This document shows, piece after piece, positions 42,328-51,763 of a stretch of 64,000 nt of DNA. The position numbers were made by a program, and so were the translations under genes. The DNA is from CAVPDE01 sp963707125 (GTDB lineage Bacteria > Desulfobacterota > DSM-4660 > Desulfatiglandales > HGW-15), in NCBI GenBank assembly GCA_963707125.1, contig CAVPOU010000027.1, forward strand, positions 14,016-78,015. Reading direction: 5' to 3'. How positions within the stretch are numbered: the first letter of the stretch is position 1; each line of letters opens with the position of its first letter. Below the pieces are notes generated by a model, which saw only the letters and a list, made by a program, of their open reading frames with translations, ran no database searches and was not told the DNA's origin.

Positions 42328-43212
42328 TATTTTGGAATCAACGTATACTTATTCACCATATGGTGAGGATAATAGGATTCTTTGGCCTTTCTCAAACCCT
42401 CCACTCCCCATGTCCTGTTCGCGATTGATGTAGGTGACTTCTGACCAGGCATTGAGACAAAAGAGCTGGTTGATGGCCGCATAGAGCCCCAGGATATCAG
42501 GATTCGCCTTCTCGATGTGGATGACTGCCGTGTCCCCGTTAAGTGCCTCGCCCAGCGAAAAGGCTTCCACCACGGAATTGATCAGGATGGCTCCGCCCTG
42601 ATAGCCCAGTTCCTCAAAATAGGTCAGGGCTTCACGGACGGCAAAGTCTTCGGCAAGGAGATCAGGCTTCACCACACACTCCCTGATCTGGCACCATGCC
42701 TCCTGCATCCCCAAAACACGCCTCACCAGTTCTGTATTGAGAGGGTGATATTCAAAAGCGTAGTTCTTGATGAACTGATTGAGGTGGTTCTTTTTCCGGT
42801 GATACTTGTTGCCCGAAAGGTTGATCAGGTCTTTCGCCAGGTAAACGTAGTCGCTGTTGTCGCGGTCATTCACGACAGCATACTTCGCCGGATCTATGTG
42901 ATTCTTGATAAACTCCTCTTCCACCCTGCAAATCCGGACATCCGAAGTCTGTTTTGCGATCTCCTCGCTGAGAACGTCCAGAGCGCTTTTTTTATCCCCG
43001 GGACCAAAAGGAGCAAGCCCGTAGATCGTGCCTGTTTGGGGATGAAAGATGATCAGGAGGCATTCATTCCACTGAAGCCAGACAGGTCGGTAATGGTGCC
43101 GCCAGATAAACAGGTTGGTAAAAGTGAGCTCAGAGATCCGGGGAGGGTCTTTGCGCAAGAACTCGTCAAACAAAGGCTTGTCTTGGATCTCTATTGGTTT
43201 GAAATCAGTCAT
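42327..43212 (-). pseudogene. DUF2156 (phosphatidylglycerol lysyltransferase C-terminal-like) protein, 3' frameshift
   Basis: The uninterrupted frame (287 aa, ending at 42349) has the GNAT-like DUF2156 pattern: LTFTNLFIWRHHYRP, KYHRKKNHLNQF, GGAILINSVVEAFSLGE and EVTYINREQDMG. The normal C-terminus appears in another frame: after a GGGG run near 42406 the reading VEGLRKAKESYYPHHMVNKYTLIPK continues to a stop at 42327. Removing one G restores it. Family members act on charged lipids or aminoacyl groups, but the role of this group is unknown. The shift truncates only the last 25 or so residues. Confidence 0.75.
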
Positions 43213-43231
43213 CGTCGATCAAGGCCAAAAA

Positions 43232-43258
43232 ATTCTCCCCTTTTGGAAAAGGGGAGGC
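43232..43258. repeat. Short R7-type hairpin
   Basis: TCTCCCCTTTTGGAAAAGGGGAG, a tight inverted repeat just downstream of the convergent side of the DUF2156 gene start. Related to units at 32975 and 36518. Confidence 0.6.
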
Positions 43259-43315
43259 AGAAGGTTGTCCGGTAAATCGGATCGATAAGGCAGAAAGAAG
43301 CCAAGTAGGCCTTTG

Positions 43316-43405
43316 GTTCATGGTTCGATACCTCACCACGAACGAAAAATCAAACAGTTAGAGAGCGCCGTCTCCGTTCGCCCTGAGGTATCGAAGGGTG
43401 AACGG
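43316..43405. repeat. Palindromic intergenic repeat, family R8
   Basis: GTTCATGGTTCGATACCTCA at the left pairs with TGAGGTATCGAAGGGTGAAC at the right. A second copy in the other orientation lies at 53133-53222. It occupies the gap between the DUF2156 and membrane-protein genes (43213-43462), with no gene seen. Confidence 0.75.
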
Positions 43406-43462
43406 AGATCACATTTTGGTCATCGGACAGACTCAGTGGCGGAATTCCTTTTCATCAGCCTG

Positions 43463-44743
43463 CTAGAGTTTTTCAGCCATCATCTTGAGATCAAAGCCTT
43501 CCTTGCGAACCCGGATATCATAGTAGAAGAGGATCATCGCAATCGCTGTGTAAGCGGTCGCAAGGGAGACAGCCACCATGTTCAGAACTCCCTGGACGGT
43601 CGTGATCACGATCCCTCCAGGAAACAAAATCCCGAGCAACACCCCCGGAAGCTGAAAGAGGAGATGGATGCCGATGCCGATCAGAAATCCCACCAGGATG
43701 ATCAAGGACGCCTTTGTCTTGATAGACTTCCAGAAACCCGGCTCCGTTCGTCCCTTCATTAATTCTTTGCTGCGGCGCAGGGCCTTCATCCACCCGATCT
43801 CCTCCAGCACCACGACCTTGTCGACCACAAGCCAGTTCAGAAAGAGGGTTGCGAAAATCCATATGGCAAGGATGACTAGGACCACCGCGATGATCCCCGC
43901 AGTGATTCCTCCGAGCCCCATCATGGCGAGACTCGGTACGGCCACGGCTGCAACCATTCCAAACAGGGCAGGGATACCAAATACGATGATGGACCAGAGG
44001 ATCAGAGTGCCGATCAGCCGACCAATCCGGCTTCGCATGGCTCCGTAACAGGCTTTGATCGAGGTGCTGTGACCCAAATACGTTTCCGAAACCGCATGGA
44101 TGAGCGCCCCCTGAGCCCAGAATTGCAGCACCAGAAATATGATGACCGCCAGAAAAGCTGAAATGCCGAACCCAGCCCCCATGGACAGGGAAAAATCCTG
44201 TGTCATATCTCCGGAGATGAGGAATTGAAGAACGAAGTTGACAACAAAGAAGATCGCCTGGGGAATAAAGATAATAATGAACAAGAGCCAGAAGTACTGG
44301 CGAAGGAACCGAAATGACCGGTCCAGGATTTCGCCGATTCCCATGGGTTGCACCTGAATCCCTGGGTGAACCCGGGGCCTTGCGCGCCGCTCTATTTCGC
44401 TAGGCGCTCTTTCGACCGCTTTCGGGGTTTCCCTGGCAGGCACGATTTCCGGCCCCAATCTTTCCTTTGGTGGCGCCATGATCGCTGCCGCAGAGTAAGT
44501 GATTTTCAGAATCGCCCCTTGCGCTTCAAGGAACAGCTTAATCTGCCGTGCCTTGTCCTCTGTGACGGATCGGGACAGCACGAGAGGCAGCCGTTCGAGA
44601 GACTTCCCTATTTCCTCCGCGCTCTTTCCCTTGAAAAGCCTCTGAAGGGCCTGAACCAAGGCCTCTTTGGAGGCTCCAGATTGAAGACCGACAAGACGAA
44701 TGATGAACTTTTTTTCAGTACCCACAGGCGTATCATTTTCCAT
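43463..44743 (-). CDS. Membrane protein with N-terminal L7/L12-like domain
   Basis: The protein (426 aa) has two parts. Residues 1-90 read like a ribosomal L7/L12 C-terminal or ClpS-like alpha-beta fold: KFIIRLVGLQSGASKEALVQ, EEIGKSLERLPLVLSRSVTE and KARQIKLFLEAQGAIL. After a Pro/Arg linker (about 100-140), a membrane domain with about six helices runs from 150 to 410, with GEILDRSFRFLRQYFW at its start. That part resembles the family of glycerophosphoryl diester phosphodiesterase membrane-domain proteins. Function unknown. It lies 33 bp from the RDD gene and probably shares its transcript. Confidence 0.75.
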   Translation of the reverse strand: MENDTPVGTEKKFIIRLVGLQSGASKEALVQALQRLFKGKSAEEIGKSLERLPLVLSRSVTEDKARQIKLFLEAQGAILKITYSAAAIMAPPKERLGPEIVPARETPKAVERAPSEIERRARPRVHPGIQVQPMGIGEILDRSFRFLRQYFWLLFIIIFIPQAIFFVVNFVLQFLISGDMTQDFSLSMGAGFGISAFLAVIIFLVLQFWAQGALIHAVSETYLGHSTSIKACYGAMRSRIGRLIGTLILWSIIVFGIPALFGMVAAVAVPSLAMMGLGGITAGIIAVVLVILAIWIFATLFLNWLVVDKVVVLEEIGWMKALRRSKELMKGRTEPGFWKSIKTKASLIILVGFLIGIGIHLLFQLPGVLLGILFPGGIVITTVQGVLNMVAVSLATAYTAIAMILFYYDIRVRKEGFDLKMMAEKL

Positions 44744-44775
44744 AGCTCACCTCGCGCTAGATCCTTCTCACTGAA

Positions 44776-45570
44776 TCAGATGGCTCTTCGCCTCTTTTCA
44801 TATAAAGCGACGATTTCCTCAATAAAGGATTCATACGAAATGCTCCTCCTGGTGGACTTGGACATCTGCTTGAACAGCTGGTGAGACAGGAGCCGGGCGA
44901 GTTCATGCCTATGACCCTGCTCCATCTGCTCCCTCCTTTCAAGGAAAGACCGGAGAACCTGATACTGGGCCGGTTTCAGACGGGAAACATACCATTCGAG
45001 TTCAGGATGCGTCAATACTCCAGGTGCAAGAAGTTCTTTTCTGTCCTTGGGAACGCTTTGCTTCCGTTCCACGATGACCACGGTTCCTGCTGCGTAATCT
45101 CCGATTCTCTGATTGTTGCGGCTGAGAAAAACAACAAGAAATCCCACCGGGTAAAAGCCCGCGACAAGATCAACGGCTCTCAGGATGTTACGGATGGAGG
45201 ATTCAAGCCAGCCGATGGGCTGCCCGTTGATCCGGATCACGCGCAGTCTCTGCCGTCTTTTCCCGGGAGTCTGGCCGTTCCAGAGGGCTTCAAAAAAAAG
45301 GAAATAGCCCAGGTCCACCAGGCCGTAGGACAGAACGGCAAGAGCGATAAGCCAGGTCTTTGAAAGATCCGCGACCCATCCGGAAAGATCCAGGGCAGGC
45401 AGGAACTTGTGGAACAAGGCCACCATCACGAGAATCGCGAAGACAAAAAACCACCGGATGACCGTGTCCATCAGGAAAGCTGCAGTCCTAGATCCGAGGC
45501 CGGCAAGCACATACTGGAACCCCACCTGTTCAGGGGTCTGGATCGTTAATCTGTCTTTCGTTGTCTCCAC
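44776..45570 (-). CDS. RDD-family membrane protein
   Basis: The protein (264 aa) opens with TPEQVGFQYVLAGLGSRTAAFLMDT, the RDD motif region at the start of the first helix. Three to four membrane helices follow (about 35-160) with NGQTPGKRRQRLRVI, as usual for RDD proteins. The C-terminal 100 residues are cytoplasmic and charged. The start codon appears to be GTG (45568-45570). It is divergent from the SpoIIM gene by 38 bp, and both gene types often occur near MoxR/DUF58 genes. Function not established. Confidence 0.88.
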   Translation of the reverse strand: METTKDRLTIQTPEQVGFQYVLAGLGSRTAAFLMDTVIRWFFVFAILVMVALFHKFLPALDLSGWVADLSKTWLIALAVLSYGLVDLGYFLFFEALWNGQTPGKRRQRLRVIRINGQPIGWLESSIRNILRAVDLVAGFYPVGFLVVFLSRNNQRIGDYAAGTVVIVERKQSVPKDRKELLAPGVLTHPELEWYVSRLKPAQYQVLRSFLERREQMEQGHRHELARLLSHQLFKQMSKSTRRSISYESFIEEIVALYEKRRRAI

Positions 45571-45608
45571 AATTCTGTTATTTTAGCACAAAAGGGTTCA
45601 TATCCGTT

Positions 45609-46574
45609 ATGGCTGAGTCGATCCGCAAATTTATTGAGTCCCGAAGGCCCCGATGGGAAAAACTGGAGAACACACTCCGCTCTCTCGAACGGGGACGTCT
45701 GAGCGCTTCAGAACTGATTGCCCTCGCCCGCCTCTACCGAGAGGCCACCGCTGATCTTGCCCGTCTCCAGACTTTCCAGGGCCAGGAAGGTCTAGAGGAT
45801 GAACTGGAAAACTACCTCAATCACCTGGTCGCCCGCGCTTACAGCCAGATCTATCGCAGTTCCCCGCCGAGAATGGCCTCGCTCTGGCGATTTCTTCGAT
45901 CCGGCTTCCCGGCCGCCTTTCGTGAAACCTTGCCTTGGACCATGCTCGCCCTGAGCGTGTTCGCTCTTGGTCTTGCCTACGGCTTCATCACGGCGATCTC
46001 AGACAGCAGCTTTGTCGCCCTTATCGTGCCCCCTCAGTTGATTCAGAAGGTGGAAGAGGGAACAGTCTGGTTCGACTCCATTCTCGCTGTGAAGCCCCTG
46101 GCCTCCAGTTTGATCATGACCAACAACGTCTCCGTCAGTTTTCTCGCCTTTGCGCTGGGAATGACCTTTGGTCTCGGGACCCTCTACTTGATGGTCTTCA
46201 ATGGCCTCATGGTCGGGACTCTTGCGGGCCTCTGTTACACCCATGGCCTGGGCGTCCCCTTCTGGTCATTTGTTCTTCCCCACGGCGTCATTGAACTGAC
46301 GGCGATTTTCATTGCAGGCGGTGCTGGGTTCCTGCTCGGTGGAGCCCTTCTCTTTCCCGGTGATCTTCCCAGAAAGGATGCTCTGCTCAACAGCGCACGG
46401 CAAGCGGGCCGTCTGATCATGGGATGCGTTCCCCTGCTTGTCATCGCGGCCATTGTGGAAGCCTTCTTCTCACCCATCCATGTCCACGCCGGCTTCAAGT
46501 TCGGCATGGCAGGTCTCTTGCTCGCTCTTTTGCTCTGCTATCTCCTCTTGCCCCGGCCTACGCCACGCTCCTGA
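45609..46574 (+). CDS. Stage II sporulation protein M-like membrane protein
   Basis: The protein (321 aa) has a soluble N-terminal helical part (about 1-95, FIESRRPRWEKLENTLRSLE) followed by about six to seven membrane helices. Features of the SpoIIM/DUF95 family are RLQTFQG, SFLAFALGMTFGLGTLYLMVFNGLM and HGVIELTAIFIAGGAG. The start ATG (45609) is chosen over an upstream frame extension that lacks support. The gene faces right while its neighbours face left. Sporulation is not implied, because the family is widespread in non-sporulating bacteria near MoxR genes. Confidence 0.9.
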   Translation: MAESIRKFIESRRPRWEKLENTLRSLERGRLSASELIALARLYREATADLARLQTFQGQEGLEDELENYLNHLVARAYSQIYRSSPPRMASLWRFLRSGFPAAFRETLPWTMLALSVFALGLAYGFITAISDSSFVALIVPPQLIQKVEEGTVWFDSILAVKPLASSLIMTNNVSVSFLAFALGMTFGLGTLYLMVFNGLMVGTLAGLCYTHGLGVPFWSFVLPHGVIELTAIFIAGGAGFLLGGALLFPGDLPRKDALLNSARQAGRLIMGCVPLLVIAAIVEAFFSPIHVHAGFKFGMAGLLLALLLCYLLLPRPTPRS

Positions 46575-46581
46575 ACATAGG

Positions 46582-46733
46582 CAAATTCGAATCTCGAAAT
46601 CCGAAACTCGAAACAAATTCAAAATGCAAATGTTCCAATTTTCAAAACAGAAACCCATCGGTCCATAGTTTTGATCATTTGAATTTGGATCATTGGATAT
46701 TGTTTCGGATTTCGTGCTTCGGATTTCGAATTC
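46582..46733. repeat. Interspersed palindromic repeat, family R1
   Basis: A full R1 copy without the nested insert: AAATTCGAATCTCGAAATCC at the left and TTTCGGATTTCGTGCTTCGG at the right. It sits between the convergent SpoIIM and DUF58 genes. Confidence 0.8.
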
Positions 46734-46762
46734 TCCAACTTCTCAGCTCCTTGCGGAGTTTT

Positions 46763-48094
46763 CTACAGGAGCCCTCTTCGCTTCACGTCCAGGTAGTGCT
46801 CCATAGCGTTTGAAGAAAGCAGACCCGGAGGAAGGTCCATGGCGATAGCCCCCTTCTGCTGGAGCTTTCCTATGGCTCTTCGCCGCTGCCTCATGGTTTC
46901 CTGAAGCACGGACCTCTCATACACGTCCATGGCATTTGCCGGCGGCCGACTCATGAGATCGTCCCATTCCGAATCCCGAATCGCGATACAGAGGGGAAGA
47001 TGCCGGGGTCGAAGCAGGGCCACGGCATCCAGAAGATGATCTGAAGCGAATTCGTCCATCAGATCGGTAAAGATCACCACAAGGCTTCTTCTGCGAACCT
47101 GTGACCGGAACCACAGGAAAGCCTCTTCATAACGGGGCTCCACCATGGCGGCTCGAAGGGAGACAACCCCCTCCAGGATGACCTGAAGTTGCCCGTAGGT
47201 TTTCTTCGGCGGGATGAAGACGAGGACCTGGTCGGCGAAGGCAATGAACCCCACCTGATCCCCTCCTGAAAGTGCGGCGTGAGCCAGGTGTGCCGTGGCC
47301 TCCAGCGCATGGTCCAGTTTCTTTTTCCCTTCGGACACCGCTCCCATCAACCGTCCTGCGTCAACAGCGATCATCACGATCTGGTTCTTTTCGGGTTGGT
47401 ACTCCTGGACAATGGGCCGATCCAACCTTGCAGAGGCCTTCCAGTGAATGTGACGAGGATCATCCCCTTCCATGTATTCGCGGAGGCTTTCAAATTCGCG
47501 GCCTTTCTCTCGCCACTTGATCTGCCTGAGCCCCCAGTGCCTGGCTCTGCGGCGGTAGGCGATGAGGTCCGGATAGCGCAGCGCCTGAATACAGGGCAGA
47601 ACCCGGACTTCTTCGGAGGCCGGCACGGGAAAAGGCCTATAGACAAGGCGGAGCGGGCCCTCGACTCTCAGATCAAGATCGCCGAATCTATATACCCCTC
47701 TCTCCGGCGGTGTGATGGGGTATCGAAGAATCACTTCAGATCTTGCCTGAGCCCTGCTCTTGAGTACCGGAGCCGCTTCCCATCCCAAGGGCGTCTGATC
47801 GCGGACTTTAAAGCTCTTCGGAAGGTTCGCCCAATTGCTAAGGACAATCTCGATTTCCTGAGGGACTCCCTGAAGAAAATGACGGGGCGATCGCCGGTAC
47901 ACCTGGATCTCCTTGCCTCTGAAAGTCAATCCATAGTCCAGGCAGCACAGGAAAAGAACCCCGAGATCCCAGACGATCATCCCTTTCCAGTGCCACAGGA
48001 AAGCGACAACAAGTCCTGCCGCTGCGGCCCACAACGCGCCTGCTGCCGGCAACGGACTTTTTTCAACAAGATGTCGAAGTCGACTCCTCATCAT
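46763..48094 (-). CDS. DUF58 (vWA-like) protein
   Basis: The protein (443 aa) has two N-terminal membrane segments (about 15-55) and a DUF58 domain. The DUF58 signature is FESLREYMEGDDPRHIHWKASARLDRPIVQEYQPEKNQIVMIAVDAGRLM (positions about 210-260). A vWA-type MIDAS-like aspartate appears in VDAGRLMGA rather than a classical DxSxS. Starts upstream would read through a repeat copy, so the ATG at 48094 (or 48091) is chosen. DUF58 proteins occur next to MoxR ATPases and are thought to act together with them. Confidence 0.92.
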   Translation of the reverse strand: MMRSRLRHLVEKSPLPAAGALWAAAAGLVVAFLWHWKGMIVWDLGVLFLCCLDYGLTFRGKEIQVYRRSPRHFLQGVPQEIEIVLSNWANLPKSFKVRDQTPLGWEAAPVLKSRAQARSEVILRYPITPPERGVYRFGDLDLRVEGPLRLVYRPFPVPASEEVRVLPCIQALRYPDLIAYRRRARHWGLRQIKWREKGREFESLREYMEGDDPRHIHWKASARLDRPIVQEYQPEKNQIVMIAVDAGRLMGAVSEGKKKLDHALEATAHLAHAALSGGDQVGFIAFADQVLVFIPPKKTYGQLQVILEGVVSLRAAMVEPRYEEAFLWFRSQVRRRSLVVIFTDLMDEFASDHLLDAVALLRPRHLPLCIAIRDSEWDDLMSRPPANAMDVYERSVLQETMRQRRRAIGKLQQKGAIAMDLPPGLLSSNAMEHYLDVKRRGLL

Positions 48095-48121
48095 CTTCCT
48101 AATGCAGACCTGTGGCCGCTC

Positions 48122-48275
48122 ACAAATTCGAATCTCGAAATTCGAAACTCGAAACAAATTCGAAATACAAATGTTTCAATATCGAAAACATAAACCCCGC
48201 GCCCGAGGGTTTTGGTCATTTGAATTTGGATCATTTGAAATTGTTTCGGATTTCGTGCTTCGGATTTCGAATTTT
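48122..48275. repeat. Interspersed palindromic repeat, family R1
   Basis: A full R1 copy between the MoxR and DUF58 genes. Its sequence runs into the 5' region of DUF58 and would give a false N-terminal extension if a farther start were used. Confidence 0.8.
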
Positions 48276-48316
48276 TATCCTCTTTGCAGCGTGCTTCGAA
48301 CCTACACTCTAAGATC

Positions 48317-49276
48317 CTACCGGGGCACAGGAATTCCTTCCAGGATCCTGGTGATCACGTGATCCGGGGTAAGGCCCTCGAGTTCCGCTTCAGGTCTCAG
48401 GATGACACGATGCCGAAGGACCGGCAGGGCCATTCTCTTGATATCGTCCGGCGTGATGTAGCCGCGTCCTTCCATGGCGGCCAGGCACTGACTGGATCTC
48501 AAAAGCGCAATCCCTCCTCGAGGGCTTGCCCCGAGATACAGGTAGGGGGAATGCCGGCTCTGCTCCAGCAGGTTCTGAACATAACCGATGATCCCTTCCT
48601 CGATCTTGACCTCCGTGGCCTGCTTTCGCAGTCTCGAAATCCATTCCCCCTCGGGAAGCCTTTTGAGCCCTGCTTTCTCAAGGTCATGGGGGTCTCCGGA
48701 CCTGCCGTAGCGGCCCAGGATTTCACGCTCTTCCTGCGGGGCAGGGTAGTCAAGGCGGATCTTCATGAGGAACCGGTCCAGTTGTGCCTCGGGCAGAGGA
48801 TAGGTCCCTTCCTGTTCGATCGGGTTCTGTGTCGCCATGACGAAGAAGTTTTCAGAGAGAGGAACGGTCTTCCCGTCAATGCTGACCTGCCTTTCCTCCA
48901 TGGCTTCGAGAAGAGCAGCCTGCGTTTTCGGCGGGGTGCGGTTGATCTCGTCGGCGAGGAGAATCTCGGTGAAGAGAGGACCCTTTCGGAACCGGAACGA
49001 TCGATTCTGAAGGTCATAGACCTGGGTCCCCAGGACATCGGCAGGCATCATGTCAGGAGTAAACTGGATTCTTGTGAACTCCGCTCTGAGGATGAAAGCC
49101 AGGGTCTTCGCCAGAAGCGTCTTGCCAAGACCCGGCACTCCTTCCAGCAGCACATGTCCGCGGGACAGGAGACCGACGAGAAGAAACGTGACAGCCTCTC
49201 TCTGGCCCATGATCACCTTGGAGATCTCTGAAGAGATCTGGTCCGAAAGCCTTTTCAATGTGTCGTCCATGTTCAT
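48317..49276 (-). CDS. MoxR-family AAA+ ATPase
   Basis: The protein (319 aa) has Walker A GVPGLGKT (about 45-52), the MoxR region TPDMMPADVLGTQV, Walker B ILLADEINRTPPKTQAALLEAMEE, and sensor 1 in MATQNPIEQEGTYPLPEAQLDRF. It is the standard chaperone-like ATPase of the MoxR/DUF58 systems and probably acts on metal insertion or assembly of a vWA partner. It is 222 bp upstream of DUF58 in the same direction, separated by an R1 repeat. Confidence 0.95.
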   Translation of the reverse strand: MNMDDTLKRLSDQISSEISKVIMGQREAVTFLLVGLLSRGHVLLEGVPGLGKTLLAKTLAFILRAEFTRIQFTPDMMPADVLGTQVYDLQNRSFRFRKGPLFTEILLADEINRTPPKTQAALLEAMEERQVSIDGKTVPLSENFFVMATQNPIEQEGTYPLPEAQLDRFLMKIRLDYPAPQEEREILGRYGRSGDPHDLEKAGLKRLPEGEWISRLRKQATEVKIEEGIIGYVQNLLEQSRHSPYLYLGASPRGGIALLRSSQCLAAMEGRGYITPDDIKRMALPVLRHRVILRPEAELEGLTPDHVITRILEGIPVPR

Positions 49277-49382
49277 TCCCTTTTCTTCTGAATATCGTCA
49301 TTGGTTTTCATGCATAGACCCTTTTGATACGTTCCGAAAAACCTCCGGCCACTACCAAATAGCGAAAGCCGATGAATTGAAT

Positions 49383-49521
49383 GAATATCGAATGTCGAAC
49401 AAGGTTTACCCGCCTTCGGCGGCGCCAGAGGCGACCAGGGAATTTCGAATGATGAAGTTTAATTACTTCGGTTCTCTCCTTCGGCGTTCTACATTCGCTG
49501 TTCTACATTCTGCGGTTCGCT
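49383..49521. repeat. Composite repeat of R2-like type
   Basis: GAATATCGAATGTCGAAC at the left and ATTCGCTGTTCTACATTCTG at the right, with an extra CCGCCTTCGGCGGCGCC hairpin between. It is the most divergent R2-type copy, located in the 286-bp gap 49277-49562 with no gene. Confidence 0.55.
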
Positions 49522-49562
49522 TTTGAACTTCTCCGCAAACTTAACGAGACAAGCCTGAGACT

Positions 49563-50693
49563 CTAAATCCCGTGTCCGCCAGGCGCCTGTTTCCTCACCC
49601 TTGCCAGGGTGTTATAAAGCTTTCTCACGGCGCTCACGAGATCCCTATCCGTCATGGTTTCCATCGACAGGCGATTCTTGGCTTCCGTCATGTCCCTCTG
49701 AAAAGCAGGATCTTTGTCGAGAAGGAACCGCCTCGCTTCTTCATCAAACCAGCGCAACACACTTTCAAGTGCGAGCCGCCTTGCCTTCACGCGCTGGAAT
49801 AGTTGGGCCATAGCCCGGACATATTCCATGGAAGAACGTTCCGTCTCTCTCAGCAGAGGCCTGGCAGGACCGAATCGGCGGCCCGCAGCAGCCCAGAGAG
49901 CAAGGAGCAGGAGCGTAACCTGAAGCAGCGGCACAAACGCTTCCGATTCGAAAACGTAGGCCGCCACAGAGGTCACCCGGCCGTATCCTTGGTGATATTC
50001 ATCGATGAGGAGCTGGCCTTCGCCCAGATGAGTCAGAAGAACATCGAGGGCCAGACGAGCATGATCTCCTTTCCTGAGATGAAGATTGGAGAACAAGGAG
50101 GGATCAGCAATCATGATGACCCGGCCCTTCCCCTCTTCCATGCCCACGATCAGGTTACCGAAGGCATCCCGGCTATGAACGATCGCTTCCGATTTCCTGG
50201 AATCAATGCCGGGATGCATTTTGCTCATGATCGTTCGCTGTCCCCGTATGTATGGTCCCGGTTGAAAGGACAGTCTCTCTTCCTCTTTTTTCTGATCCTG
50301 GGGTCTCCTCTTCTGCTCAAAGCCGAGGTGTTTTGCAAACGCGTTCCATGGCGATGATACGAGGACCAGAGTTCCTCCGCCCCGAACCCAGGTATTGAGA
50401 GCCTCGATCTCATCCGGTTCGGGGCCAAACCTGGGCGACATCATCAGGAGCACTCCGGCTTCCTTCGTCAACTCCATGAGCGAGCTCTCCCACCTTTTCG
50501 CCGGAACGCCCATCTCTCGAAGCCACAGGTACAAAGCCTTGTACCCGGCTGAGCCCGCATTGTAGGTGGAAGGCGGACCGGATTGCCTCCTCAGCTTCTG
50601 GTACGCGTCGATCCCCACGATCACAACGAACACCAGCATCAGGAGGGCCGTAAAGAGCCCCAGTTTCATGGAACGATGGGTTCCCTCTACCAT
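49563..50693 (-). CDS. DUF4350 domain protein
   Basis: The protein (376 aa) begins with one membrane helix (about 8-30, LFTALLMLVFVVIVGIDA), then a periplasmic or cytosolic DUF4350 region (YNAGSAGYKALYLWLREMG, LLMMSPRFGPEPDEIEALNTWV, GGTLVLVSS). A second membrane segment lies near 260-280. The start ATG (50691-50693) overlaps the stop of the DUF4129 gene (TAATG). This linkage with DUF4129, MoxR and DUF58 is a known association. Biochemical role unknown. Confidence 0.85.
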   Translation of the reverse strand: MVEGTHRSMKLGLFTALLMLVFVVIVGIDAYQKLRRQSGPPSTYNAGSAGYKALYLWLREMGVPAKRWESSLMELTKEAGVLLMMSPRFGPEPDEIEALNTWVRGGGTLVLVSSPWNAFAKHLGFEQKRRPQDQKKEEERLSFQPGPYIRGQRTIMSKMHPGIDSRKSEAIVHSRDAFGNLIVGMEEGKGRVIMIADPSLFSNLHLRKGDHARLALDVLLTHLGEGQLLIDEYHQGYGRVTSVAAYVFESEAFVPLLQVTLLLLALWAAAGRRFGPARPLLRETERSSMEYVRAMAQLFQRVKARRLALESVLRWFDEEARRFLLDKDPAFQRDMTEAKNRLSMETMTDRDLVSAVRKLYNTLARVRKQAPGGHGI

Positions 50694-51679
50694 TACCGCG
50701 CCTCTATCAGCCGCAGCCACTCCGCACACTGCAGGAGGGCTTCTTTTCCGGGGCTCTCATGGCCATACCATGCTTTCTCGTATAATTGAATCATGTTCCC
50801 CAGAGCTTCCCGCTTTTCAGAACTGCCTTCGACAACGCTCAAGTGTTCCCGGTTGGTCGCTTCTCGCCTGTAAACCCACCAGCCCCGTTCGTGGCCTTCC
50901 ATCAGGACGGAAATGAAGAAAAGCCGGATCGCTTCACGATACGCACCTTTCTCACCCTTGTTGCGAGATTCTTCGCGCAACGTTTGCCAGTCCATCCCCG
51001 AGGCTTTCCTCTCCAGGCCGGATTTAATCTTGAGATCTCGAAAACGCCAACCCACAGGTCCGAAGGAGCGAAGAATCCACAAAAGCAGGAGGAACACGCC
51101 GCCGAGGATCACTCCGTAGAAAACATATTCCATCCACTGTCCCGAGACGTTGGTTCCGCCGTAGTGACTCTTCAGCCACTCCATCACTTTTTTCAGGATT
51201 TCCATGAGAAAAGCCATCCATGGAGGGTCTTTCACCTCCTCCAGGTCCTGAAACTCCTTTGCACTGAACACTTTCCCCAGGCGAGCAAGGCTCTCACCCC
51301 AGCGGTCTTCGCTGAGGGGAATGGGTTTGTCAACGAATGAAATCTGGTTGCGAAGAGCTTTGAGGTGGGCCATCAGGTTCTCGCGTCCCTGAGCGGTTTC
51401 CTGGCTTTCTTTCGCCAAGCGAAGAAGGGACCCGTTATCGACCTGCACAGCTTCCCCGCTCCTGGTTTTGACTTCGAGATAGGGCGGGAAATGTTCTTCG
51501 ATAAAAGCAAACTCTTCGGGTTTCAGCGGATCCTTTTCTGACTCAACACGTGAGAGGGCTTCCAGGATGGAAGAGCGGTACTCCTCTAATGAGAGCGCGT
51601 TTCCCCAAGCACAATCGCAAAAAAAGGAGAGCAGGAGCAGAAAGAGGCTACACACTCTGAGCAAAGCATGGCAGCTCAT
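50693..51679 (-). CDS. DUF4129 domain membrane protein
   Basis: The protein (328 aa) has an N-terminal signal-like segment (about 6-26), a helical extracytoplasmic part (about 30-160), one membrane helix (about 172-192, YGVILGGVFLLLLWILR) and a C-terminal DUF4129 domain (about 225-325, YREAIRLFFISVLMEGHER, YEKAWYG). It has translational overlap with the DUF4350 gene. It belongs to the surface or envelope group with the MoxR and DUF58 genes. Confidence 0.85.
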   Translation of the reverse strand: MSCHALLRVCSLFLLLLSFFCDCAWGNALSLEEYRSSILEALSRVESEKDPLKPEEFAFIEEHFPPYLEVKTRSGEAVQVDNGSLLRLAKESQETAQGRENLMAHLKALRNQISFVDKPIPLSEDRWGESLARLGKVFSAKEFQDLEEVKDPPWMAFLMEILKKVMEWLKSHYGGTNVSGQWMEYVFYGVILGGVFLLLLWILRSFGPVGWRFRDLKIKSGLERKASGMDWQTLREESRNKGEKGAYREAIRLFFISVLMEGHERGWWVYRREATNREHLSVVEGSSEKREALGNMIQLYEKAWYGHESPGKEALLQCAEWLRLIEAR

Positions 51680-51763
51680 AATACCTTCTCCCTCTTCTCC
51701 ACCTCAGCGCACTTAGGGTCAGAGTCTTAGACAAAAACTTCTTCGCAAGGTGCGGAGAGGTTA

